Assembly: GCF_027579695.1 (NCBI RefSeq)
Contig: NC_083572.1
Location: forward strand, 13,290,915 to 13,354,914
DNA length: 64,000 bases
Direction: 5' to 3'
Source of the DNA: Neoarius graeffei
Lineage: Eukaryota; Chordata; Actinopteri; Siluriformes; Ariidae
Shown here: positions 22,773 to 33,446 of the stretch, piece by piece
How positions within the stretch are numbered: the stretch's first letter is position 1
How the letters are laid out: every line of letters starts with the position of its first letter
The notes under the pieces: generated by a model
Databases searched by the model: none
Told to the model about the DNA's origin: nothing
Seen by the model: only the letters and a program-made list of their open reading frames with translations
Translations under genes and position numbers: made by a program

Positions 22773-23132
22773 GGGGCGGCACGGTGGTGTAGTGGTTAGC
22801 GCTGTCGCCTCACAGCAAGAAGGTCCGGGTTCGAGCCCCGTGGCCGGCAAGGGCCTTTCTGTGCAGAGTTTACATGTTCTCCCCGTGTCCGGGTGCTCCG
22901 GTTTCCCCCACAGTCCAAAGACATGCAGGTTAGGTTAACTGGTGACTCTAAATTGACCGTAGGTGTGAATGTGAGTGTGAATGGTTGTCTGTGTCTATGT
23001 GTCAGCCCTGTGATGACCTGGCGACTTGTCCAGGGTGTACCCCGCCTTTCGCCCGTAGTCAGCTGGGATAGGCTCCAGCTTGCCTGCGACCCTGTAGAAC
23101 AGGATAAAGCGGCTAGAGATAATGAGATGAGA
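22773..23132 (+). mobile_element. tRNA-headed SINE
   Basis: Plus-strand copy with a good A-box (TAGTGGTTAGCGC), the B box GGTTCGAGCC, a short deletion in the central domain (CCCGTGTCCGGGTGCTCC) and the AGATAATGAGATGAG tail. It lies just 3' of zglp1. Confidence 0.93.
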
Positions 23133-23839
23133 CATAGACACTACCTATAACACAAAATCCTTAACTGGCTTTTTTGGGGGTTGGTCCAATAAATACCAAA
23201 CTCTACATCACACAATTTAATTTTCAACCAAATCCAACCAAGTTTACAGAATAGCTTCTTATGTAAAAGAAGGAAAAAAAAAAATCTCACAGGGAACAAA
23301 AAAAACAAACAAAAAACAAACAGAAGTTTGTGAAGATAGTCCTATGCATGCATTTCAGGTCTAAATCAGTGACACACCATTCCGCAAACAGTCAAGACAA
23401 AAGTGCAAAATTGAACCACTTCTACAGGCATCACATTCTCAGAAAGCGTGCATGTAGATTTAGAGGATCATAAATTATAAAGGTGCTTCGTGAATTCTTT
23501 TGTTAGGAGACACAGCAACAATTAGTACGAGTGTGAAAGTTCTATTCCTCACAGACTCAAAAATACGTTTAGGTTCGAACAAAAAGTGGCAAAAGTTACA
23601 ATATTAACAACTATTCCAGCTCGATCTTTTACAAAAACACACACGTATATAATGTTCCGGTAATATATATTACTTTCCATATAGATGTAAAGACAATGTG
23701 GGACTTAACAGCTGAGAAATGCTCCTTTATACACTAGTGCACACTATCAGAATATTCTAGAACAAGCAAATGAGTTTCGGAATTCCCCTCAAAGTGAAAA
23801 CTGGCCACGTAGAACAGAATTCTAGAACTCGGGTCCGTC
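23133..23839 (-). other. zglp1 3' flank, probable 3' UTR
   Basis: Unique DNA directly downstream of the zglp1 stop codon. I could not place a convincing polyadenylation signal, so the 3' UTR end is unknown. Confidence 0.4.
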
Positions 23840-23972
23840 TTACCATCCAGCCCGTTTGCTTTGGGAGGAGAGTTGGAGATGATCTCCGCACTTCAAACAC
23901 CTCGAGTTGGAGCTGGCCTCCTTCCGGGGAATGTTCCAGCACTGCAGGCAGCGCACACGGTACTTCTTATAC
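23840..23972 (-). CDS. zglp1: zglp1, last coding exon
   Basis: It encodes the segment right after the GATA finger: YKKYRVRCLQCWNIPRKEAS, then RCLKCGDHLQL and a stop after AGW. YKKYxxRC..CW..PRK is characteristic of ZGLP1 (GATA-like protein 1), where this Cys-rich tail follows the finger. The acceptor is CTGTGGCAG with the first exon base at 23972. One base completes the Arg codon begun in the previous exon (ATC AG|G TAT). The exon is 133 nt including TAA at 23842-23840. In mouse, ZGLP1 drives the oogenic fate of germ cells; here the role is inferred from homology. Confidence 0.93.
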
Positions 23973-24055
23973 CTGCCACAGTCAAATCAGGATTCTCAGT
24001 CACAGCAATAGCGAGGATTCTTGTTTTTCCCCACTTTATTAGACTCAAATATAAA

Positions 24056-25555
24056 AATACTGTGGTGCTTGAAACTTTGTGAACCCTTCAGAATTGTTGA
24101 GTCCTGCATAAATGGGACCGAGAACCATCAGATTTTCATACAAAAGTCTTAAAAGTAGATCGAGAAAGCAATTAAAACCAGCAAGTGAGAAATTATACTG
24201 TCATTTATTTCAGGAAAACGATCCAGCGTTATATCCAAGTGGCAAAAGTATGTCTAGGATTTGAAGTCGAAATCGGAGTTAGCCGTTTTCAATTAACGGC
24301 ACGACAAGTCAGACGAGTGGGCATCCTGTTGCATTTCAAAAACGGGGTTCTAGCAAAGTCTGATCTTCACAAGCATGTTTGTAGAAGCGCATCATGGCAC
24401 AAACAAAGGAGATTCCAGAGGACCATAGGAAGAGATTTGACAGACTGTGTACAAACGGAGGATGTTCAAAGTCACTGTGATGCTCTCCAGGAGCAAGACG
24501 TGTAACGGTCCACGAGGTCACAAATGAACCAAGGGTAACTTCTAAAGCAACTAAAGGCCTCGCTCATGTTGGCCAAGTGAGAATGTTTTGAGTCCACCAC
24601 CAGGAAAGCACTGAACAAAAAAGGGTGTGCATGGCAGGGTTACAAGGAGAAAGCCACTGCTCTCCAAAAAGAACATTGCTGCCTGTCTACAGCTTGTTAA
24701 AGACCACATGCACAAGCCAGAAGGCTATTGGAAAAAAAAATGTTTTGTGGACAGACAAGGCCAAAACAGAACTTCTTGGATTAAATGAAAAAGCATCATG
24801 TTTGGAGAAAACACTGCATTCCAGTACAAGAACCTTATCCATCTGTGAAACATGGTGGTGGTAGTAGTAGTATCAGGGTTTGGACCAGTTTCACTGCGTC
24901 TGGGCCAGGACGGCTTGCCATCATTGACGGAGCAGTGAATTCTGAATTATATCAGCAAGTTCTAAAGGAAAATATCTGTCCAGGAACCGAACCAAGAGAA
25001 AGTGGGCCATGAAGCAAGACAAATGACCCCAAAGCACACAAGTTGTTCCACCAACAAATGACGTCTTTTTTTTTTTTTTTTAATAAATCAAAAGTCCTGA
25101 CCCTTAAGCTAATAGAACTGTTGCGCAAGGACCTGAAGCAAACAGTTCATGTGAGGAAACACACCAATATCCCAGAATTGAAGGTGTTCTATATGGAGGA
25201 ATGGGCTAAAACTCTTCCAAGCTGGTGTACAGGACTGGGGTGGGTTTCCCAAAAGCCTCCTAAATGCTAAGAGCATCCATTGTGCTGCTCGCGCTACCAT
25301 TTAACAATGATCTTTGTGTTGCGATGCTTTTGGGAAACTCCGACCGATCAGTTACTGGAGATGTTTAGTTGCAGTCATTTCTGGACAATAAAGGTCACGC
25401 CAGATACGGAAGGCGAAGACTGACATGCTTTTGTCGTTCATGTAATATTGGATCATTGTCCTCAATAAATAACGTATGCGTCTTATTTGTTTAATTGGAT
25501 TCTCGATCTACTTTCCTAAATCTGAGGTTTAGGTCATATTTATGCAGAAATATCC
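24056..25555 (+). mobile_element. Tc1-like relic in a zglp1 intron
   Basis: The left end TGTGGTGCTTGAAACTTTGT is the same family as the element at 63704. The right inner TIR survives as TTTAGGTCATATTTATGCAG, then breaks off. The coding remnant includes GKKNVLWTDKAKTELLG (first Asp context), the frame with PSVKHGGGSS and GPGRLAIIDGAVNSELYQQV, and a C-terminal piece DLKQTVHVRKHTNIPELK. These are in different frames; the central second-Asp region is destroyed. A small foldback element is inserted at 25241-25340. Confidence 0.88.
25241..25340. mobile_element. Foldback MITE, ~100 bp, within the Tc1 relic
   Basis: TGGGTTTCCCAAAAGC opens and GCTTTTGGGAAACT closes the segment; the ends are near-perfect inverted repeats. 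It interrupts the C-terminal transposase frame after the WCTGLG codons. Confidence 0.8.
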
Positions 25556-25751
25556 ATACTTGTTCACACATACACAATACTTTACAACCTCATCTCTTTC
25601 TTAAATGTGGTGTGGATCCAACAGCTCCTCCTAGACTGATAAGAATGGAGCGCAACACGCTTGTATCAAGTTATGAATCGTTTTCATGGTTCTCAATTTG
25701 GTCTCCTGATCCCATTCCTGCTACCAGCTAGAGAGGGTTAGGGCTAGCACA

Positions 25752-25965
25752 TTGGATTACATTAATGGCATTTGGCAGACGCTCTTATCCAGAGCGACAT
25801 ACTGTACAATGTACCCAGAGCAGTCTGGGGAGCAGTTGAGGGTTAGGTGCCTTGCTCAAGGGCACTTCAGCCATTCCTGTTGGTCCAGGGACTGGGACCG
25901 AAAGGTCACTGGTTCAAAAGCTGCTTCTCTAACCATTAGGCCATGGCTTCCCCCACATTCTTTCG
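25752..25965 (-). mobile_element. Second SINE family, diverged copy
   Basis: TGGCATTTGGCAGACGCTCT, TATCCAGAGCGACATACTGT and GTTAGGTGCCTTGCTCAAGG form the conserved body of a SINE common in teleosts, with a tRNA-like end near CTCTAACCATTAGGCCATGG. No clear target duplication. It lies inside a zglp1 intron. Confidence 0.72.
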
Positions 25966-26275
25966 AATTACTTTGTCACAGGGCAGCCGAACAGTAAATG
26001 CACTCTGAGGAAAGCTCTAACCAGTCTCTACTGCACAGGATACCTTACGGATGGCCATGATGGTCAGATGGTGTCATTCTGACCGAGGAGCATGAGATCA
26101 TGGTCAATTTTGCTCTCTCGACGTCCTGGCCACAGATGGCTGTGGCATTCAAACTCTCAAAACCTGGACGACAGGGTGAATGTTTTCCCTTCACTCTACT
26201 CAGGAGCCCAACTGTGAACCCAAATAAATAAAAATCGTATCTATACAGGCAAATAAAGGGTCATAGCAATCTCAC

Positions 26276-26366
26276 CTGATCCCACAGGCATTGCAGAGCG
26301 GAGTGCCATCTTCTGCGTCTCGCCATAAAGGAGTTTTCTTTGTGCAGCATGACGCACATATCTTCT
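26276..26366 (-). CDS. zglp1: zglp1, GATA zinc-finger exon
   Basis: A 91-nt exon that encodes the type IV zinc finger KICASCCTKKTPLWRDAED followed by GTPLCNACGIR: Cys-X2-Cys-X17-Cys-X2-Cys, with the TPLWR and CNACG motifs of GATA fingers. TPLWRDAEDGTPLCNAC is what I associate with ZGLP1 rather than GATA1-6. The acceptor CTTGCTCTTTAG ends at 26367 and the donor GTGAGA starts at 26275. The exon starts with two bases completing a Lys codon and ends with two bases of Arg. Both phases match the neighbouring exons, which strongly supports the model. It binds GATA-type DNA by family inference. Confidence 0.96.
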
Positions 26367-26479
26367 CTAAAGAGCAAGACTCACATCAGAATAAAATATC
26401 AGCGCCATCAACGTGTGGTTTTGCACTTTATGTTCTCTCCTTTAATAGAACTCAAGATAACGTCAATAAGAAAGTTTAA

Positions 26480-27108
26480 AGTGCCATTCCACCATTGGAT
26501 GTATTCTTTGGCATAAAATACAATATATTTTATGACATGACTAGACAGAGAAATCTTTTAGCTTCAAAATGATATATCAAACAATTTGACGACAAGTATA
26601 TTAATTTTGCGGCCAAAGTCACCTACCCTTTTAATTTCCGCGCCGTAGTGAAACGTGATGTCATCGGCAGGTTCCCCTTCTTGTGTACCACGTGTCGGTC
26701 TAAAATTAGACCAGGAAACCCCCAAAGTGAGAGAGTCATTTCTCCTCGTATATGGGGGCCAAAAAAAATTGCGCAAAATTTGAGTTAATCTTTCAGTTAG
26801 CTAGATTTATTGGTATTAGCTAGATTTATTGGTATTATTTTTATCGCGTTCTATCCGCCATTGCTGATAATATGTGCCACGTCACGTGGTACACAAGAAG
26901 GGGAACCTGCCGATGACATCACGCGCGGAAATTAAAAGGGTAGGTGACTTTGGTCGCAAAATTAATATACTTGTCGTTGTCAAAAAATTATGTTTGATAT
27001 ATCATTTTGAAGCTAAAAGATTTCTCTGTCTAGTGATACCGTTTATATATGTTGTCAAAATATATTGTATTTTATGCCAAAGAATACATCCAATGGTGGA
27101 ATGGCACT
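26480..27108. mobile_element. TTAA-flanked foldback element (piggyBac-type MITE), copy 1
   Basis: Long inverted repeats begin AGTGCCATTCCACCATTGGA and run inward for a few hundred bp. The element is bounded by TTAA at 26476-26479 and 27109-27112, the piggyBac target. It lies in the zglp1 intron upstream of the GATA exon. It carries TATTGGTATTAGCTAGATTT as a short direct repeat near its centre. Confidence 0.9.
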
Positions 27109-27698
27109 TTAAGCTTTTCTGAAAGAGAAAAATGGCATAGAATTTTTTTTTTTTTTTAAAGTAGTGGTATAGGGAGTGATTATGGCTCTAATGAGGGACT
27201 GAGAATGCCTGTACACTTTGTTGTGCAACATGACGCACAAGTTACTTAGTAGTTTGGGGTGTGATCTCCCACCCAGCCCTACCCCAAAGTGAATAACACC
27301 ATTTGAGTAAAGCAAGAAGTCAGAGACCACTAACAGCATCCATCCCAGAAGGTAACAAAGGAGTCTAGTCACGCGCAACAAAGAAAAAAGTCATTTTTCA
27401 CATTTATATTTAAAAAAAAAAAAAAAAAACCAGCCATGTCTAATGACTTTCTACAAATATGAAGTTATATTCTATACAATTCAATCCTTATTTTCCACTC
27501 AGACGCAACTTGTCCAAGCTCTACTGTGGGATCAGAGCGCCATCTGCTGTCAGAACAGGCGTACTAATACAGAATGCTAAAACGCACCATTTAGGATCTC
27601 CAACTCAAATGTCATCCTTGCAAACGGACACAGCGATACTCCATACTGCGATTGAGGGCTGTATACATCTCTCGTACCATCCCAACCCTAGGACTTAC

Positions 27699-27811
27699 TG
27701 CACAGGCTGGCCGAGTCACTCTCCTCTTCCGAGCTGCTGGTTCGCTGGGAATTCTGCAGCGATCTGGACCTACAGCCTCTGCCGCTCCTCCTGCCACGCC
27801 TGCACAGCTTA
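27699..27811 (-). CDS. zglp1: zglp1, basic/acidic linker exon
   Basis: A 113-nt exon. After one base that completes a codon it reads KLCRRGRRSGRGCRSRSLQN, then SQRTSSSEEESDSASLC, and ends with the first base of a Lys codon. The Arg-rich half could serve as a nuclear-localisation or DNA-contact region. The Ser/Glu half looks like a casein-kinase-2 substrate. The acceptor CTGTCCTGTAG and the near-consensus donor GTAAGT (27698) fit well, and the end phase joins exactly to the GATA exon. Confidence 0.88.
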
Positions 27812-27905
27812 CTACAGGACAGACCAAGGACATTGAGAAAGTTCTCCAACAGGGACAGGACACAAAACGCACACAAGCATGATTTTACAAAAGTTTAGCA
27901 TTTTA

Positions 27906-29255
27906 ATCGAAAGATGACCCGTGTGTTCTAATACCACGAATTGGTAGCATAATCTCGGATTTATAGAAGTCACACGGGCTACATGAATTTTTCATACAAC
28001 TAAGATTTCTAACGTAGCATTTATTTCGTGACCTAGTGTGTGTTTCTTTTAAAAAGCCCATGTTTTTGTTGTGTGGAGGACGTAGTGCGTGCCTGTAGTT
28101 GGAGGTGATGAGAAGGCGGCACTGGTCTGTACCGTGATCCAGCTGTGTGTGCATGCTGAACGTGACTCCCTGCAGCCCTGGGTCCTGTAAACCAGCGCTG
28201 CGTGCAGGGTGAGCCTGCTTCCTCGGTGTCCTCCTTCGGTTACCCAATCTGGACTGGCCTGAGATCACCGTACCAGTATTTTCAGCCTCCTGGTCCTCCT
28301 CGTCCTCCAGGTTATTATTTAAATCTGGTCTCGATGTTGCCGTTTCTGACAGCAGTGCACCTTCATCTTCGTTGAAAGAAACGCACGAGTCTTCATATTT
28401 TTCAGCAACCAGAGATGATGTAAAGTCAACAGGAGTCATTTCAGGAGCCTCTGACGTGGACGAAACGCTCACCATTTCGTTCTCTATGGGGCGTTTGCAA
28501 ATTCCCACTTTTTTGGTCAAGTCGAGTGGTAGGACCAAGGTTTCAACCTGGAAACAGTGGTCAGGCTTTTCTTCGCTCGTTACCATTCTGGAAAGTAAAC
28601 CATCCTCTGTGGTCTCGGAAATGAGCTCTGCAAGATCCTCTCCACCTTCACTGTTCTCGCTGGTGCTGTGAATTGACAGGTGATCAGCTGGATCAATGAC
28701 CTGTGGAACAGCGCAGCAAACATCAGACTCCATGGCATGATCCACTGTATCAGCTCTTGTGGACACAACAGAAGTGGAAACAGCGGAGGGCAATGAGGAC
28801 CACTCTTGCGCGACATCTCGGTCTTCAGATTTAGTGCCCGTTTTAGTTTTGTGGGTTTGCAAGTCTTCTTCCTCTCCATGTGCTCCACCAGAGTGCAGCA
28901 GCCTCTCGCACTGGAGGTTTATGAGACTCATCACCTCCCATGGACTGCTGCTCAACATCGAGAAGGTTCCTGTAAAGCCAGGCTGCGTTTTGACAGTTCG
29001 AATGCCCTGGCCTTTTTGCTTCGAGCTAGTCGAGTTGTGTGAAACAACCATCTCCTTGGTGCCATCGTGGACTTTTTCCACGTCCAGACTGTGCGGTTTC
29101 GGTGGTGTAACAAGTTTGGTGGCTTCCTGAAGAAGGTACAAGATAGAAGACTGGGTCATGCAAAGGTCCTCAGGGCCATCCATGTCCTCTGTGGTGCTTT
29201 CGGAGGCCTTGGAGGAGTTTCTGAGATCAGCTGGAGTGTTAACCTCTGAACTCAT
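27906..29255 (-). CDS. zglp1: zglp1, first coding exon (3' boundary unsettled)
   Basis: A long open frame starts at ATG 29255 (MSSEVNTPADLRNSS...). An intron acceptor, CTGTTCATCTCAG, ends at 29271, so 18 bases of 5' UTR share this exon and a non-coding exon must lie upstream. The protein is acidic and Ser/Thr-rich with no folded domain for most of its length. Near the end comes GVTFSMHTQLDHGTDQCRLL then ITSNYRHALRPPHNKN, which looks structured and conserved. The frame stays open to TAA at 27905. The true donor must end with two bases of a codon to fit the next exon. Weak GT sites with this phase would end the exon at 28033, 27976 or 27919, and none is near consensus. The encoded N-terminus (over 400 residues) is much longer than in human ZGLP1 (271 residues in total). 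Assignment to zglp1 rests on strand, order and phase. Confidence 0.78.
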
Positions 29256-29337
29256 GTTTCCTTGACTTTTCTGAGATGAACAGAATAAAAAGGTTATGCT
29301 TGTTAGCAGAATGTAGGATTCATGTCACACCATATCA

Positions 29338-29510
29338 ACTGTTAAAACTCTGGGTTACTGATCAGAAGGTTAGGAGTTCAAGCCCCAGCACCACCAAACT
29401 GCCATTGTTGGGCCCTTTGAGCAAGGCTCGTAACCCTCTTTGCTCTAGGGGCACCAGGTCATAGCGGACCCTCAGCCCAGCTTCCTAATAAGTTGGGATT
29501 TGCAAATAAG
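29338..29510 (+). mobile_element. Third SINE-like family, fragment
   Basis: GGGTTACTGATCAGAAGGTT, GTTCAAGCCCCAGCACC (B-box-like) and GGGCCCTTTGAGCAAGGCTC, then CAGCTTCCTAATAAGTTGGG, make up the body of another tRNA-derived fish SINE. It sits just upstream of the zglp1 coding start, inside or next to its 5' intron. Confidence 0.7.
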
Positions 29511-30460
29511 ACTTTCACTCCAAATCAAGTCACGAGTCCTTAAAATTAGGGCACGAGTTGGACTAGAAGCCTGCATTTTGATACTGCCAAAAACATCCCA
29601 CAAAACCCTTTCATTAGCATCTCTGTCTTGGCACTAAATCAGTCACATTATACCAGATTGGAGCCCCATAATTAAAAGAAATGCATCAACCTGATCTTTG
29701 ATTTTGAACACTTGACCATCGGACAACAAAATTTGTATTTCTTTACACAAGATAGATGCATTTTTATCCAGCGCTTATTTTAAAGAAGGGATTATTTCCG
29801 AACACATTTTACAGAAAACATTCACGACAGTTTCATATAAAACTAGTTCACAGTTTTTAATTCACTAGCTTGTTGGACAGTTGACCGTTTCCACAATGCA
29901 AGGGCGGTAAACGGCGGCGAGTGCAGGAAGTGTTTTATTGAAAGCACGCTAGTAAACAGATCCACAACATAGACAAAGAGTCAAAGAACAGGCAGTGGTC
30001 AAGCAGCCCATTAATTCTAGTCAGGTTGTGTTTGTGCCCTCGCAAATATTTCGCTCAAACACTCATCAGGAGCTCCACTTTCAGGCAGTGCCCAAATATC
30101 TATATTACAGCCTTTTTTTTTTTAAACAAAAACATCCAGCTTTTGTCTACAACAGCAAAATCAGGTCAAACATAGTACAGTGTAATATTAATTAAAACAC
30201 ACACCACTGTCCAACTTCCAGATAGGCATTTCTTGACACAGTGGCCAAACTATACCTGTTTATCTAGAAATTAGATTTGCACATACATTTCATATTGAAA
30301 ACGTCACACAAACCGAATTAACCATACAAAAAAAAAAAAAAAAAAAAAACACCTCACAGGAACCCTAGGATAGCCACTTTGTTGTGTGCTCATTTCCCAG
30401 GACCTCAAGCTCACTGCTAAACGAGAAGTGCACTTGTTAGCATGCATACCTCTGCCAAGC
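29511..30460. other. No gene seen upstream of zglp1 coding exons
   Basis: Mostly unique AT-rich DNA with a poly-A run near 30329-30349. The non-coding first exon of zglp1 could lie here but cannot be identified. Confidence 0.45.
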
Positions 30461-30764
30461 CATCCATCCATCCATAACCGCTTATCCTGTGCATGGTCAC
30501 AGGCAAGCTGGAGCCTATCCCAGCTGACTATGGACGAGAGGCGGGGTACACCCTGGACAAGTCACCAGATCATCACAGGGCTGACACAGACACACACACA
30601 ACCCTTCACACTCATGGTCAATTTAGAGCCACCCATTAGCCTAACCTGCATGTCTTTGGACATGCAAACTCTGCACAGAAAGGCCCCTGTCGACCACTGG
30701 GCTTGAACCCAGAACGCTCTTCCTGTGAGGTGACAGTGTTAACCACTACACCACCGTGCCACCC
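30461..30764 (-). mobile_element. tRNA-headed SINE, diverged
   Basis: Minus-strand copy preceded by CATCCATCCATCCATAACCG. The central domain is partly deleted between CTTTGGA and CATGCAAACTC. It is older than the full-length copies, judging by its substitutions. Confidence 0.9.
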
Positions 30765-30853
30765 TAGAATATCCAGATGTTTACTATGCTTACGTACATA
30801 TTGAGATCTACATCAAAACCTAACCAATCAATTGTTCCTTGGCCCAGTGCTCA

Positions 30854-31202
30854 CCATCCATCCATCCATCCATCCATCCATCATCTGTAGCCGCTTATCC
30901 CGTGCATGGTCACAGGCAAGCTGGAGCCTATCCCAGCTGATTATGGACGAGAGGCAGGGTACACCCTGGACAAGTCGCCAGATCATCATAGGGCTGACCC
31001 GTAGAGACAAACAACCATTCACAGTCAATTTAGAGCCACCAATTAGCCTAACCTGCATGCCTTTGGACTGTAGGGGACCCACACGGACACAGCGAGAACA
31101 TGCAAACTCCACACAGAAAGGCCTTCGTCAGCTGTTGGGCTCAAACCCAGAACCTTCTTCCTGTGAGGCGACAGCGCTAACCACTACACCACCGTACCAC
31201 CC
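30854..31202 (-). mobile_element. tRNA-headed SINE
   Basis: Minus-strand copy with a (CATC)n-like tail. It is bounded by a 14-bp target duplication with one mismatch: GCCCAGTGCTCACC (left) and GCCCAATGCTCACC (right). It is very similar to the copy at 30461-30764. Confidence 0.92.
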
Positions 31203-31645
31203 TGCCCAATGCTCACCTTTCCTGAAATTCTCAAAACCGGTTCACTACTTTTCGAGTTACGTTGCAAACAAACGAGGCAAAAACAGAACCTTCTCTAACG
31301 GGGGTAAACGGTCAGCTGAATGCAAGTCAGGGTTGCATTTTATTTATCATCAAGCTTGAACGTTAAAACACTAAAGTTATTTGAAGTGGACCTCATTACA
31401 TATCAATAATTTAATTTACAGCATAGAAAATTTGATAAATGGGTGGAGTAGTTTAAAAACTTCAAGCAGTTTTTAGTTAACCTGGAACAGAAAAAAAAAA
31501 ATTTAACATATACAGCGGTAAACATTTCCCCCCCCCCCAAAAAAAACATCATTTTGAGGGGTTTTTTTTGGACTTTTTTTTTTCCTGATGATACAGCATC
31601 AGCTGTAAAAGCTAACTTGTGGGGAAACTTGTTGGTTTTATGATA
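31203..31645. other. No gene seen
   Basis: AT-rich DNA with a C run and T runs near 31530-31580. Frames over it are homopolymer-driven. Confidence 0.45.
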
Positions 31646-31653
31646 GTAAACAA

Positions 31654-32622
31654 TAGGGTGCATCAGTTGCCCTCACTTTCATAAAATCTGATGCCTTTTT
31701 GTTTGGGTGTTCCTTTTCACCAATAAGGACATCCTGTAAAATTTTTTGACCATATTCAAAAGTCTAATGGTAGCACCATGAGGTTCATTTTTTGCCAAAA
31801 AACGCTTTTATATGTTTTCGCGTAAGGTTTGAATCACAACGTTGGACTCCGTTTATTGATTTCTTGTGACCCAGAGATCATGTTAAGAACCTTTGCAAGA
31901 GATCGAGAAGCATTAATGTGATTCATAATACATTTGTATTGTTTAAAAGTAGTTGAACGATGATTCAATCTCATCTCATATCATCTCTAGCCGCTTTATC
32001 CTGTTCTACAGGGTCGCAGGCAAGCTGGAGCCTATCCCAGCTGACTACGGGCGAAAGGCGGGGTACACCCTGGACAAGTCGCCAGGTCATCACAGGGCTG
32101 ACACAGACAACCATTCACACTCACATTACGGTCAATTTAGAGTCACCAGTTAACCTAACCTGCATGTCTTTGGACTGTGGGGGAAACCGGAGCACCCAGA
32201 GGAAACCCACGCGGACACGGGGAGAACATGCAAACTCCGTACAGAAAGGCCCTCACCGGCCACTGGGCTCGAACCCAGGACCTTCTTGCTGTGAGGCGAC
32301 AGCGCTAACCATTACACCACCGTGCCGCCCACGATGATTCAACGAATCATATATTTAGAATATGTACTAAAAAATGTGGATCTAAGATATTTGGTATACT
32401 CTATAAGGTGCCATAATGTTTCATGAAAAGTGATCGAAATTGTCATAAAAGTCATAAGCAGCTTTTTCCATAACTTTGAGCTCCTGGTGCCACCATTAAA
32501 CTTTCGAATTTTGTCAAAATATATTTCACCCAGTGTGTTTTCTTACCAAAAGGAACATAAAGACAAAAATGCATCATGATCGGAGGAACTTTTCATTTTT
32601 AGGGGGCAACTGATGCACCCTA
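31654..32622. mobile_element. hAT-like non-autonomous element
   Basis: The ends TAGGGTGCATCAGTTGCC and GGCAACTGATGCACCCTA are perfect inverted repeats of 18 bp. The flanking octamers GTAAACAA and GTAAACGT match at 6 of 8, consistent with a hAT-type 8-bp duplication. The interior shows matching CCATTAAACTTTCGAATTTT / AAAAGTCTAATGGT sequences on both sides. It is interrupted by a SINE at 31969-32330. Confidence 0.85.
31969..32330 (-). mobile_element. tRNA-headed SINE, full length, nested in a hAT-like element
   Basis: Complete minus-strand copy with exact 12-bp duplications ACGATGATTCAA at 31957-31968 and 32331-32342. It is younger than the element that contains it. Confidence 0.95.
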
Positions 32623-32668
32623 GTAAACGTGTACAGTAGTTTTGCACTTACCTGTATAAACCTGACAA

Positions 32669-32670
32669 AA

Positions 32671-32715
<45 letters not shown>

Positions 32716-32743
32716 CAGATAGATAGATAGACAGATAGATAGG
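32669..32743. repeat. (TAGA)n microsatellite
   Basis: About 75 bp of TAGA with two CAGA variants. Frames over it are repeat translations. Confidence 0.97.
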
Positions 32744-33070
32744 CTATACAGAATGATATCACTTCTATACAGTGATGTGATGAGGACACTAACAAACTTC
32801 ACAACCCTGAGATTTTATATAAACACCTGAGCCATTGTAAAGGTAAAATACTACACATAAGAGTTTGAACTTACTGTTTTGTTTACACTGTAGTCAAAAT
32901 AAAAATATAATCACCGTTTAATCGATATAAAAAGAGTTTTTCTGTAATTAATCTATCGAAATTATATACATTTTATGTTACAGTTGCTACAGTGTGACTT
33001 CACTGAGGTGATACTTTTAACACGCACGCGCGCGCGCACCTTTACCTCACCAGGTGTAGCTTTGATTAAG

Positions 33071-33078
33071 TGACGTCA
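33071..33078. promoter_or_regulatory. CRE palindrome (candidate)
   Basis: TGACGTCA, the full cAMP-response element consensus, in unique DNA about 3.8 kb upstream of the zglp1 coding start. A regulatory role is inference. Confidence 0.35.
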
Positions 33079-33421
33079 GCCTCCAAAGACAAGCTTCTTT
33101 TTATTTATTTATTTTTGCCCCCCCTATATTCAATAAATTCAACCCTATCACCCTTTAAAAGTTTCTTCTAGAGAGATCTGGCATCATGATCCCTCCTGAT
33201 CCCTCCATCCTGTCCCCAAGCACAATCAATCAACCAATTTCTTCTTATTAATCTCATTTACTATTAAACCATACTCAAATCCGTCTAAACTACTATCCAA
33301 CCAAATAATTTCCCAGACATCATCCTACTTATAGCTTACACCTTACCTAGTTTAAAAAAAAAACATCTCGCTGTTTTTATATCCATGCTGCCTTTTCCAA
33401 TACGTTTGTATTCTTGAGGCA

Positions 33422-33446
33422 TCACGTGACAAGAACATGTCACGTG
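33422..33446. promoter_or_regulatory. Paired CACGTG E-boxes (candidate)
   Basis: Two TCACGTGA-type E-boxes about 19 bp apart centre to centre (33422-33429 and 33440-33447). Each matches sites for USF/MITF/TFE-type bHLH factors, and a CAGGTG follows. Spacing and palindromy are suggestive only. Confidence 0.4.

Noticed and set aside
22773-22880. Possible tRNA gene (A and B boxes)
   Set aside because: The boxes belong to the SINE head; no complete cloverleaf or discriminator/terminator arrangement is present.
28372-29249. Several plus-strand frames opposite the long zglp1 exon
   Set aside because: Antisense shadows; only the minus-strand frame has the ATG, acceptor and downstream exons in phase.
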